Source of the DNA: UBA5905 sp964609975
GTDB lineage: Bacteria > Bacillota > Clostridia > Oscillospirales > Acutalibacteraceae
Reading direction: 5' to 3'
Length of the DNA: 58,389 nt
Assembly: GCA_964609975.1 (NCBI GenBank)
Contig: CAZSTR010000008.1
Location: 1 to 58,389, forward strand
Shown here: in pieces, positions 8,989-16,685 of the stretch
Layout: the number at the start of each line of letters is the position of its first letter
Position numbering within the stretch: position 1 is the first letter of the stretch
Position numbers and translations under genes: made by a program
Notes under the pieces: generated by a model
What the model saw: the letters and a program-made list of their open reading frames with translations, nothing else
Databases searched by the model: none
Told to the model about the DNA's origin: nothing

Positions 8989-9013
8989 CCATCTCCACAA
9001 GAGATTTATGCGC

Positions 9014-9868
9014 TCACAGCTCCGGGTCAGCCAGCACAACCTTCGGCGGCGTCTCCAGAAGAGAGGGATCCTGCAAAAACTGCTTCATGCGGCGGAAGGC
9101 CATGGCAAAATAGCTTCCCGAGCAAATGCGCTCATCCATCACAACACCCAAAGGCATACATTTTTCAAATTCAACCTGGCCGCTCCGCCGCCGGGCTACC
9201 TCGCGGGAATTCCCCGCCGCCACCACCATGCTGGTGGTGCCGAAATCATAGCAGTGATGATAGATGTGGTTAGTGCGAATGCTGGCCAGGTTGGTGAAAA
9301 CCATCGAGGTGTGGAAAGGGCTTGCGTCGATGATGGATTTCGGGAGGAGGTTATGCTTGTCAGCCCATTTGATGAAGCTCACCGCGAACCGCAAAAGGCC
9401 GGGAATCGCCACCAGCCGCTGAATCAGCTTTTCGGTGGCGTTGTTGGATTTTTCTACCCGGTTTTCGCTGACATATTTCTGGATTTTTTCCTCCACGGTG
9501 AGCACCGTGTCCTCCGGCGAAAAATACAGCTTCGACATGGTGCCGCCGTTGGCGCTGTCAGAGTGGCCGCCGGACAGCACAACCATGCCGATGGCGATTT
9601 CGTTGCGGGCATAGGCGCGCTTGTTCACAATGAAGCGATTCACCGCCGGAAACTCGCACAGCATACGGATATAGGCTGCCATGATGATGGCCATGTGGCT
9701 CATCGAAACGCCTTCCCGCCGTTTGCGGCGCAGATAGGCGTCTATGGGAGCTAGAGGAATATCCAGAGTGATCGAATTCATGGAATCGCTACGCTTCGCC
9801 ATCACATGGGCGGCGATTCGGTACATGGGATCGGTGTGGCGCAAATAAGTCCCGTCGGCTCGTCTCAT
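9014..9868 (-). CDS. 2-oxoacid dehydrogenase E2 (acyltransferase)-like protein without the catalytic motif
   Basis: The 284-residue protein resembles the catalytic domain of E2 acyltransferases and chloramphenicol acetyltransferase, with no lipoyl or E3-binding domain. The family active-site motif near the C terminus is DHRxxDG. Here the matching segment is DERICSG, so the catalytic His and Asp are Glu and Ser. No E1, E3 or lipoate gene is nearby. Acyl transfer by the usual mechanism is unlikely, and a structural or regulatory role is possible. The ATG at 9868 has AGGAG in place. It is a single-gene unit with its own promoter and terminator. Confidence 0.75.
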   Translation of the reverse strand: MRRADGTYLRHTDPMYRIAAHVMAKRSDSMNSITLDIPLAPIDAYLRRKRREGVSMSHMAIIMAAYIRMLCEFPAVNRFIVNKRAYARNEIAIGMVVLSGGHSDSANGGTMSKLYFSPEDTVLTVEEKIQKYVSENRVEKSNNATEKLIQRLVAIPGLLRFAVSFIKWADKHNLLPKSIIDASPFHTSMVFTNLASIRTNHIYHHCYDFGTTSMVVAAGNSREVARRRSGQVEFEKCMPLGVVMDERICSGSYFAMAFRRMKQFLQDPSLLETPPKVVLADPEL

Positions 9869-9907
9869 GGTGTAATCTCCTGTCGAAAAAAGTCTTTGGA
9901 TGGAAGA

Positions 9908-9936
9908 AGTATACCACAAGCTTTTGAAATTGTAAA
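9908..9936 (-). promoter_or_regulatory. Promoter of the E2-like gene
   Basis: Minus strand TTTACA, 17 bases, TATACT, with TGG before the -10. Confidence 0.8.
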
Positions 9937-10184
9937 CATTTTATGAAAATTTTTCTGCACGGACGCTGAAAAGAGAGCGGGAGAGCTCGGCGCTTCAAGG
10001 ACAATGCCAAGTTCTCCCGATTTCAATCCCCCATCCGCGCGGGGTGGGACAATAAAGGTAAGCCTACAGCTTTTATTTTTCCATATCACGAAAAATGCCG
10101 GCAATGTTCTTCCACTGCACAATCATTTCTGCTTTTCAAGATGAATTTTAGCATAAAAGTCTATCCTGCCGTATCCCAGAAGCA
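9937..10184. other. Gene-free stretch between the E2-like gene and lepA
   Basis: About 250 bp with no convincing coding frame. It contains one imperfect inverted repeat (9979-9991 with 10006-10018, outer arms GGGAGA/TCTCCC) that on the minus strand is followed by a pyrimidine-rich CTCTCTTTTC. This could be a weak terminator or a small RNA end. I see nothing else. Confidence 0.4.
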
Positions 10185-10229
10185 AAAACCGGCACCACAG
10201 GGTTCAACGAACCCTGTGGTGCCGGTTTT
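10185..10229 (-). terminator. Terminator of lepA
   Basis: Perfect 21-bp inverted repeat (10185-10205 with 10209-10229) with a 3-base loop and flanking T run, 16 bp past the original lepA stop. Confidence 0.9.
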
Positions 10230-10407
10230 CCTCCCAAGTTTCTTTTTATTCGTCATCCAGCTTGAGCACAGCCATAAAGGCCTCCTGGGGAACCTCCACG
10301 CTCCCCAGCTGGCGCATCCGCTTTTTGCCTTCCTTTTGCTTCTCCAGCAGCTTTTTCTTTCGGGTGATGTCGCCGCCATAGCATTTCGCCAAAACGTCCT
10401 TGCGCAT

Positions 10408-10831
10408 GGCCCGCACCGTTTCCCGTGCAATGACCTTTCCGCCGATGGCCGCCTGTACCGGCACCTCAAACAGCTGGCGGGGAATGTTATCCCGCAGCTT
10501 CTCGCACATTTTCCGTGCCCGCGCATAGGCATTCCCGGAGAAAAGGATGAAGGACAGCGCGTCCACCGTTTCCCCGTTGAGCAAAATATCCAGTTTCACC
10601 AAATCGGATTTCACATACCCCTTCAGCTCATAGTCGAAGCTGGCATATCCCTTCGTGCGGGATTTCAGCGCATCGAAAAAGTCATAAATGATTTCGTTGA
10701 GGGGAAGCTCATAATGAATATCCACACGGGTGGGATCCAGATATTTCATGTCCTTGAACACGCCGCGCCGCTGCTGGCAAAGCTCCATGATGTTACCCAC
10801 ATAATCGTTGGGGGCAAAGATATGCGCCTCA
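10408..10831. repeat. Tandem duplication inside lepA, copy 1
   Basis: This 424-bp segment is identical by eye to the adjacent 10832-11255. The breakpoint is ambiguous by a single G, so there is almost no microhomology. It lies wholly within lepA. Confidence 0.95.
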
Positions 10832-11255
10832 GGCCCGCACCGTTTCCCGTGCAATGACCTTTCCGCCGATGGCCGCCTGTACCGGCACCTCAAACAGCTG
10901 GCGGGGAATGTTATCCCGCAGCTTCTCGCACATTTTCCGTGCCCGCGCATAGGCATTCCCGGAGAAAAGGATGAAGGACAGCGCGTCCACCGTTTCCCCG
11001 TTGAGCAAAATATCCAGTTTCACCAAATCGGATTTCACATACCCCTTCAGCTCATAGTCGAAGCTGGCATATCCCTTCGTGCGGGATTTCAGCGCATCGA
11101 AAAAGTCATAAATGATTTCGTTGAGGGGAAGCTCATAATGAATATCCACACGGGTGGGATCCAGATATTTCATGTCCTTGAACACGCCGCGCCGCTGCTG
11201 GCAAAGCTCCATGATGTTACCCACATAATCGTTGGGGGCAAAGATATGCGCCTCA
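10832..11255. repeat. Tandem duplication inside lepA, copy 2
   Basis: Second, directly abutting copy of the 424-bp segment. The lack of visible divergence means the duplication is very recent or artefactual. Confidence 0.95.
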
Positions 11256-12521
11256 GCGATCGGCTCCTCCGCCATGGCGATGGTCGCCGGGTCGGGATAG
11301 TTGGTGGGGTTGTCCACCATCACCACGCTGCCGTCGGCGAGCGTCACCCGATAGCTGACGCTGGGAGCGGTGGTAATCAAATCCAGATTGTATTCCCGCT
11401 CCAGCCGCTCCTGCACAATTTCCATGTGCAAAAGCCCCAAAAAGCCGCAACGGAAGCCAAAGCCCAGCGCCACAGAGGTTTCCGGCTCAAAAGTCAGGGA
11501 CGCATCGTTGAGCTGCAACCGCTCCAGCGCCTCCCGCAAATCCTGATAATGGGCGCCATCCGCCGGGAACACGCCGCAGAACACCATTGGGTTTACCTGG
11601 CGATAGCCGGGCAATGCCTGGGGCGCCGGGCGCTTCGCCAGGGTGATCGTGTCGCCGACACGGGCGTCACCGACAGTCTTGATGGCGGCAGACAGATAGC
11701 CCACCTGGCCGGCCTCCAGCACACCCGTCGGCTCCAAACGGCCGGGGCGCATGATCCCGACCTCCACCACATCGAACTCCGCCCCAGAGGCCATCATTCG
11801 AATCCGGTCGCCGGCACGCACTGCGCCGTCCATCACCCGGAAATACACAATCACGCCCCGATAGCTGTCATAATAGCTATCGAAAATCAACGCCCGCAGA
11901 GGGGCGGACGCATCGCCCTCCGGCGCCGGGAGGCGAACAATCGCCTCCAGCACCTGGTCGATATTCAGACCAGCCTTGGCAGAAATGCAGGGGGCCTCCG
12001 CCGCCTCCACACCGATGATATCCTCGATTTCCTGCTTGACCCGCTCCGGGTCGGCGGCGGGCAAATCAATTTTGTTGATCACCGGGATAATTTCCAGTCC
12101 ATGCTCCGACGCAAGATAGGTGTTCGCCAGCGTCTGCGCCTCCACGCCTTGGGAAGCATCCACCACCAGCAGCGCCCCCTCACAGGCCGCCAGAGACCGG
12201 CTGACCTCATAGTTAAAGTCCACATGACCGGGGGTGTCGATGAGATTGAAGGTATAGGCTTCTCCGTCCTGCGCCGTATATTGGAGAGTCACCGCATGGG
12301 CCTTGATGGTGATGCCCCGCTCCCGCTCCAAATCCATGCTGTCCAGAAGCTGGTCCTCCATATCCCGCAAAGCCACCGTGTTGGTTTTCTCCAGCAGCCG
12401 GTCTGCCAGAGTAGATTTTCCGTGGTCTATATGGGCGATGATGCAAAAATTGCGAATATATGCTTTGCTATCGGCCAAAAACGGCACCTCATTTCCTTCA
12501 ACTATTCTTTTGCTGTCTTAA

Positions 12522-12550
12522 ACTATATCAAAAAAAACGCGCTTTGACAA
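12522..12550 (-). promoter_or_regulatory. Promoter of lepA
   Basis: Minus strand TTGTCA, 17 bases, TATAGT, about 40 bp ahead of the GTG start. Confidence 0.75.
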
Positions 12551-12553
12551 GGG

Positions 12554-12590
12554 AAAAACCGCAAAAAGCTGCAAAAACATCTGCGAAAAA
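12554..12590 (+). other. Phased A-tract array upstream of the thuA-like promoter
   Basis: Four A5 tracts (12554-12558, 12563-12567, 12573-12577, 12586-12590) are spaced about 10 bp apart and end two bases before the -35 box. This is UP-element-like or curved-DNA architecture. The array also lies immediately upstream of the divergent lepA promoter. Confidence 0.6.
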
Positions 12591-12592
12591 GG

Positions 12593-12621
12593 ATGACAAA
12601 CGAACAACTTTTTGGTATACT
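12593..12621 (+). promoter_or_regulatory. Promoter of thuA-prmA-rsmE
   Basis: ATGACA, 17 bases, TATACT, with TGG before the -10. Confidence 0.75.
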
Positions 12622-12694
12622 GGGGGCAAAGGAGTGCATTTTTCGGACGGAACCGCTCTTTTTCCAACAAAAAGAAATATTGGAGGAACTAGTC

Positions 12695-13417
12695 ATGCTT
12701 CATGTTACTGTTTGGAACGAATATCAGCACGAGCGTTCGGAGGCCGCCATCGCCGCCGTATACCCCAAGGGAATTCACGAGGCCATCGCCGCCTTCTTAG
12801 GAGAAGAGGCCGATTTCACGGTGCGCACCGCCACGCTGGACGACCCGGAATGTGGGTTGACCCAGGAGGTGCTGGACGAAACCGATGTTCTCCTCTGGTG
12901 GGGACACATGGCCCATGACCGGGTACCCGACGAGGTGGCTGCACGAGTTCAGCAGGCGGTGCTGAAGGGCATGGGCTTCATCGTTTTACATTCCGGCCAT
13001 CATTCGAAGCCCTTCCGCCTGCTTATGGGCACCCCCTGCAACCTTCATTGGCGGGAAAACGGAGACATGGAACGGCTGTGGGTGGTGAACCCCGGCCATC
13101 CCATCGCGCAGGGAATCGGCGAATTTTTCAATCTGGAGCACGAAGAAACCTATGGCGAGGTGTTCGATGTGCCCGACCCGGAGGAGCTTGTGTTCATCGG
13201 CTGGTATGAGGGCGGCGAGGTGTTCCGCTCCGGCTGCTGCTGGCGGCGGGGCCTGGGGAAAATTTTCTATTTCCAGCCCGGCCACGAAAGCTTCCCCACC
13301 TATTACAATGAAAATGTGCAAACGGTGCTGAAAAACGCTGTGCGCTGGGCGAAGCCGGAGCGGCGCGTGGCCGAGCTAACCTGTCCCAACACGGAAAAGC
13401 CCCATTGCCATTTTTGA
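12695..13417 (+). CDS. ThuA-like domain protein (trehalose utilisation family)
   Basis: The 240-residue protein has the glutamine-amidotransferase-like fold of the ThuA family. The opening is MLHVTVWNEYQHER, then DVLLWWGHMAHD, then FIVLHSGHHSKPF, ending in a W/G-rich region with YFQPGHESFPTYY. ThuA proteins are tied to sugar metabolism, but the biochemical reaction is not established and no sugar genes are adjacent. GGAGGA precedes the ATG. It is followed 19 bp later by prmA, so the three genes to rsmE probably share one transcript. Confidence 0.85.
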   Translation: MLHVTVWNEYQHERSEAAIAAVYPKGIHEAIAAFLGEEADFTVRTATLDDPECGLTQEVLDETDVLLWWGHMAHDRVPDEVAARVQQAVLKGMGFIVLHSGHHSKPFRLLMGTPCNLHWRENGDMERLWVVNPGHPIAQGIGEFFNLEHEETYGEVFDVPDPEELVFIGWYEGGEVFRSGCCWRRGLGKIFYFQPGHESFPTYYNENVQTVLKNAVRWAKPERRVAELTCPNTEKPHCHF

Positions 13418-13436
13418 AAAGCAAGGAGACAAAAGC

Positions 13437-14363
13437 ATGGACTGGACCGAGGTATGTATTCGCGTGAAAACCGCCCAAACCGACGAGGCCGCAGCCATCG
13501 CCAACATGGCGGTGCCCTATGGACTGTATATTGAGGATTACAGCGATCTGGAGCAGGGAGCACGGGAAATCGCCCACATTGATTTGATTGACGAGGAGCT
13601 GTTGGCGCGAGACCGCGCCCATAGCATCATCCATCTGTATATCGACCCGGAAGATAACCCGCCGGAGGCAGTCGCCTTTTTGCAGGAGCGCCTGCAGGCA
13701 GCGGGGATTCCCAACACGGTAGAAGCGAACGCCGTGCGGGAGGAGGACTGGGCCAACAACTGGAAAAAATATTTCAAGCCCCTCCCGGTGGGTGAAAAGC
13801 TGCTCATCTGCCCCTCCTGGGAAACCGCCGAAAACCCGGAAGGCCGAGCGGTTTTGTCCATTGACCCCGGTATGGCCTTTGGCACCGGCGGGCATGACAC
13901 CACCCGCCTTGTGCTGGAAACACTGGAGCGCTATGTTGCTTCGGGAACCAGCTTTCTGGATGTGGGTTGCGGAAGCGGAATTCTGTCCATCGCGGCCTGT
14001 CTGCTGGGCGCCGGGGAAGCCCTCGGCGTGGACATCGACGCCCTGGCGGTGAAAACCGCCATCGAAAACGGTGCGCTGAACGGGCTGGTTGCCCCGCGCT
14101 ATCGCATCGTGCAGGGAGATTTGGCAAAGGATATTTCCGGCCGCTTCCCGGTCATCGCCGCAAACATCGTGGCGGACGCCATCATCGCCCTGTCCCCGGC
14201 CATCCCCGCTCTGCTGGCGCCGGAGGGGGTCTATATCGTCTCCGGCATCATCGACACCCGCGAGGCGGAGGTGGTGAAGGCGCTGAACGACTGCGGCTTT
14301 GCCGTGGCCGAGCGTCATGAGCATGGCGGCTGGCTTTGCATGGTTTGCCGCCGGGTCGAATGA
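13437..14363 (+). CDS. prmA: Ribosomal protein L11 methyltransferase
   Basis: SAM-dependent enzyme that methylates lysines and the N terminus of L11. The 308 residues show an N-terminal substrate-recognition domain, a linker with EEDWANNWKKYFKP, and a C-terminal Rossmann domain with LDVGCGSGILSIAA as SAM motif I and a NIVAD motif. The length is typical. The start has AAGGAG. The next gene is rsmE, a very common prmA-rsmE pair. Confidence 0.95.
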   Translation: MDWTEVCIRVKTAQTDEAAAIANMAVPYGLYIEDYSDLEQGAREIAHIDLIDEELLARDRAHSIIHLYIDPEDNPPEAVAFLQERLQAAGIPNTVEANAVREEDWANNWKKYFKPLPVGEKLLICPSWETAENPEGRAVLSIDPGMAFGTGGHDTTRLVLETLERYVASGTSFLDVGCGSGILSIAACLLGAGEALGVDIDALAVKTAIENGALNGLVAPRYRIVQGDLAKDISGRFPVIAANIVADAIIALSPAIPALLAPEGVYIVSGIIDTREAEVVKALNDCGFAVAERHEHGGWLCMVCRRVE

Positions 14364-14379
14364 AAAGGAGAACGCAGTC

Positions 14380-15108
14380 ATGCCCCGTTTTTTTCTGGAT
14401 TTTTCGCCGGCCGTCGGTGAAAAGGTGACGCTGGCGGGCGCTGACGCCCGCCATATAGCCGGCGCACTGCGCATAACCGCCGGCGAGGCGGTGACCCTGT
14501 GTGACGGCGACGGCACAGACTTTGCCTGCACGGTGGAAGCCGTGCAACGGGAGGCGGTGACCCTGCGGGTGAACGCCGCTGCCCCCAACCGCACCGAGCC
14601 ATCCTTGCGGGTGACGCTGTATATGGGCTTGCCGAAAAGTGACAAGCTGGAATGGGTGATTCAAAAGGCTGTGGAGCTGGGCGTGTTTTCTGTTGTTCCG
14701 GTGATTACCAGCCGTAGCATCGTCCGGCTGGACGCCAAGGACGCCGCAAGGAAGCAGGAGCGCTGGCAACGCATCGCCGATGAAGCGGCCGGCCAATCCG
14801 GGCGCGGAATCCGCCCCGTCGTGTGCGCGCCCATAACCTGGAGGCAGGCACTTTCCCAGCTAAAGGAGGAGAACACCCTGCTCTGCTATGAGGGCGGCGG
14901 CCAGCCCATCGGCTCGCTGGTCACCCCGACGGAGCGGGCGGTGTCGCTGGTCGTCGGGCCGGAGGGAGGCTTCGACCCCGCCGAGGTGGAGGCGGCGACC
15001 GCCCTGGGCGGCCGCATCGCCACCCTCGGCCCGCGAATTTTGCGCTGTGAGACGGCGCCGCTGGCGGCGCTGGCGGTGCTCATGGAACGCAGCGGGAACA
15101 TGGAATAA
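14380..15108 (+). CDS. rsmE: 16S rRNA m3U1498 methyltransferase
   Basis: SPOUT-class methyltransferase of 242 residues. It has an N-terminal PUA-like domain (MPRFFLDF through DARHIAGALR) and a C-terminal trefoil knot with the signatures VGPEGGF and LGPRILRCETAPLAAL. The ATG at 14380 has AAGGAG upstream; a longer reading would overlap prmA by about 60 bp and is not needed. It is the last gene of thuA-prmA-rsmE and is followed by a terminator. Confidence 0.95.
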   Translation: MPRFFLDFSPAVGEKVTLAGADARHIAGALRITAGEAVTLCDGDGTDFACTVEAVQREAVTLRVNAAAPNRTEPSLRVTLYMGLPKSDKLEWVIQKAVELGVFSVVPVITSRSIVRLDAKDAARKQERWQRIADEAAGQSGRGIRPVVCAPITWRQALSQLKEENTLLCYEGGGQPIGSLVTPTERAVSLVVGPEGGFDPAEVEAATALGGRIATLGPRILRCETAPLAALAVLMERSGNME

Positions 15109-15125
15109 TCCCCCGAATACAAAAC

Positions 15126-15170
15126 AAAAGCGGAGCATCTCGGAAAAACTTCCGAAATGCTCCGCTTTTT
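15126..15170 (+). terminator. Terminator after rsmE
   Basis: Inverted repeat with outer 13-bp arms (15126-15138 with 15157-15169), an internal mismatch, an inner CGGAA/TTCCG stem and a T run. It lies between convergent genes and could serve both strands. Confidence 0.85.
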
Positions 15171-15174
15171 GCGT

Positions 15175-15642
15175 CTATTTAACCGGGGCTTTCACAGGAG
15201 CACACACCGCCCGGCTATTTCCAAGGCCACCCTCGCCGCGGCCAAGCCCGGCGAAAAAGCGCCAGATTTTCTGAATGTAAGCGCTTTCGCTCTCGAAAAT
15301 CTGCCACAAAACCCGCATAGGCGCAGGCAAAAGCGGGTATAGCCGCTCCCGCTCCGTTGGCGGCAAAAGCACCAGCGCCTCCCCGGTTTCGCCGTCCCGC
15401 AAAACCGGAAGCCCCTCCTCCAGCGAAAAGCTCAACCCCAGCGCGCCTCTCCCGGCCGTCACCTTCGTCATGTTATATTCGCTCCACAGACAGGCGGCCA
15501 CTCCGCCCAGCAGACACAGCACCAAGCACAGCGCTCCAAAAAAGGAGCGCACACCGCTTCTTTCTTCCGTTCCAAGCACCCCCTCGACACACAAAGTCGG
15601 TTTCCCCGGCTTATTATGTCCATGGACGCCGCCGATACCCAC
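15175..15642 (-). CDS. Hypothetical single-pass membrane protein
   Basis: I do not recognise this 155-residue frame. It has one clear membrane segment (SFFGALCLVLCLLGGVAACL, about residues 33-52), then about 100 soluble residues including LRDGETGEALVLLPPTERE and a basic, glycine-rich tail. The GTG at 15642 lies 15 bp after the hydroxyacid dehydrogenase stop but has no good ribosome-binding site. Later GTG codons (before LGTEERSG or RSFFG) are alternatives. It fills the space up to the rsmE terminator without overlapping a better gene. Confidence 0.5.
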   Translation of the reverse strand: MGIGGVHGHNKPGKPTLCVEGVLGTEERSGVRSFFGALCLVLCLLGGVAACLWSEYNMTKVTAGRGALGLSFSLEEGLPVLRDGETGEALVLLPPTERERLYPLLPAPMRVLWQIFESESAYIQKIWRFFAGLGRGEGGLGNSRAVCAPVKAPVK

Positions 15643-15657
15643 GCCGCCGCAAAAAAA

Positions 15658-16608
15658 TCAGTCAGTCACTGTATGGATGGGCTTTCCCTGCAAAAAGGCG
15701 CGGATGTTTTCCGCCACAATCCTCATCAGCCGCTGGCGGGTTTCCGCGCCCGCCCAGGCGATATGCGGCGTGATACAGCACCGAGGCGCCCCCAACAGCG
15801 GGCAATCCGCCGCCATCGGCTCTACCGTCAAAACATCCACTCCGACGCCGCCCAAATGGCCGCTGTCCAGTGCGGCCCGCAACGCGCTTTCATCCACAAG
15901 CGGGCCGCGGGCGGTGTTGATGAAAAAGGCGCCGGGCTTCATCCGGGCGAAGGCAGCGGCGTCCATCATCCCGCGGCTGTCCTCATTAAGAGGACAATGC
16001 AGACTGACAACATCTGCCTGCTCCAACAGGGTCTCTCGCGAAACCTGAGTCACGCCCGCTTCTTCGATGGGATGTCGGCCGCACACCAGCACCTCCATCC
16101 GGAACGCGCGGGCGATTTCCGCCACCCGGTGACCGATGGCGCCATAGCCGATGATGCCCATGGTTTTTCCCGCAAGCTCCGCCGTCGGAATGGGGAAATA
16201 GGAAAAGGTCCGACTGCGCACCCAATCGCCGGCGGATACAGTGGCGTCATATTCTCCCACCCGGTTGACCAGCGCCAGCAGGAGCGCAAAGGTATGCTGG
16301 GCCACCGCCTCCGTGGAATAGCCCGGCACATTGCAGACGGTGATGCCCCGCTCCCGCGCCGCCGCCAAATCAATGTTGTTATAGCCGGTGGCGAAAACCC
16401 CAATCATGCGCAGCCGGGGCGCCGCCGCCATCGCCGCGGCGGAAATAACCGTTTTGTTGCACAAAAGGATTTCCGCCGACGCAATGCGGTCATTCAGCTC
16501 ATCGGGCGCCGTCACATCATAGGCCATGACCTCCCCAAGCTCCCGCAAAAAATCCAGCCGGATGCCGCCGCCCACAACGGTGGCAGCGTCTGTGATAACG
16601 ATATTCAT
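15658..16608 (-). CDS. D-isomer-specific 2-hydroxyacid dehydrogenase
   Basis: NAD(P)-dependent oxidoreductase of 316 residues that reduces 2-keto acids such as hydroxypyruvate, pyruvate or related acids; the substrate is not predictable here. The Rossmann motif is IIGYGAIGHRVAEIA. The catalytic Arg is in NTARGPLVDE, the Glu in DVLTVEPM, and the His in TPHIAWAGAETR. The start has GAGGAGG. No pathway genes flank it; a small membrane protein follows directly. Confidence 0.9.
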   Translation of the reverse strand: MNIVITDAATVVGGGIRLDFLRELGEVMAYDVTAPDELNDRIASAEILLCNKTVISAAAMAAAPRLRMIGVFATGYNNIDLAAARERGITVCNVPGYSTEAVAQHTFALLLALVNRVGEYDATVSAGDWVRSRTFSYFPIPTAELAGKTMGIIGYGAIGHRVAEIARAFRMEVLVCGRHPIEEAGVTQVSRETLLEQADVVSLHCPLNEDSRGMMDAAAFARMKPGAFFINTARGPLVDESALRAALDSGHLGGVGVDVLTVEPMAADCPLLGAPRCCITPHIAWAGAETRQRLMRIVAENIRAFLQGKPIHTVTD

Positions 16609-16638
16609 GCTTTTTTCCTCCTCGCTTTTACGCCCAAA

Positions 16639-16672
16639 GGGTCACACCGCCTGCAACCAGACGGTGTGACCC
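16639..16672 (-). terminator. Hairpin between htrA and the hydroxyacid dehydrogenase
   Basis: Perfect 11-bp inverted repeat (16639-16649 with 16662-16672). On the minus strand it is followed by only TTT, so termination of htrA would be weak. The better T run is on the plus strand. Confidence 0.5.
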
Positions 16673-16685
16673 ATTTTTCTTTCAT

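Larger units (their letters stand above)
10246..12487 (-). pseudogene. lepA: Elongation factor 4 (LepA), frame broken by a tandem duplication
   Basis: Ribosome-associated translational GTPase. From a GTG start at 12487 the protein reads normally through G1 (HIDHGKST), the EF-G-like domains and into the C-terminal domain for 552 residues. It then stops at TGA 10829-10831, exactly at the junction of a perfect 424-bp direct repeat. Because 424 is not a multiple of three, the second pass through the repeat is in another frame. The original last 53 residues, ending AVLKLDDE, survive downstream as a separate frame (stop 10246-10248). Without the extra copy the gene would encode 605 residues, normal for LepA. 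The lost part belongs to the LepA-specific C-terminal domain, so the product is probably impaired. A real mutation and an assembly error are both possible. Confidence 0.9.

Noticed and set aside
9869..10122. 85-residue minus-strand frame upstream of the E2-like gene
   Set aside because: It spans the promoter of the E2-like gene, has no ribosome-binding site and no family resemblance.
10246..10956. A separate 236-residue gene downstream of lepA
   Set aside because: It is the tail of lepA in the first repeat copy, opened by out-of-frame codons from the second copy; there is no independent start signal.
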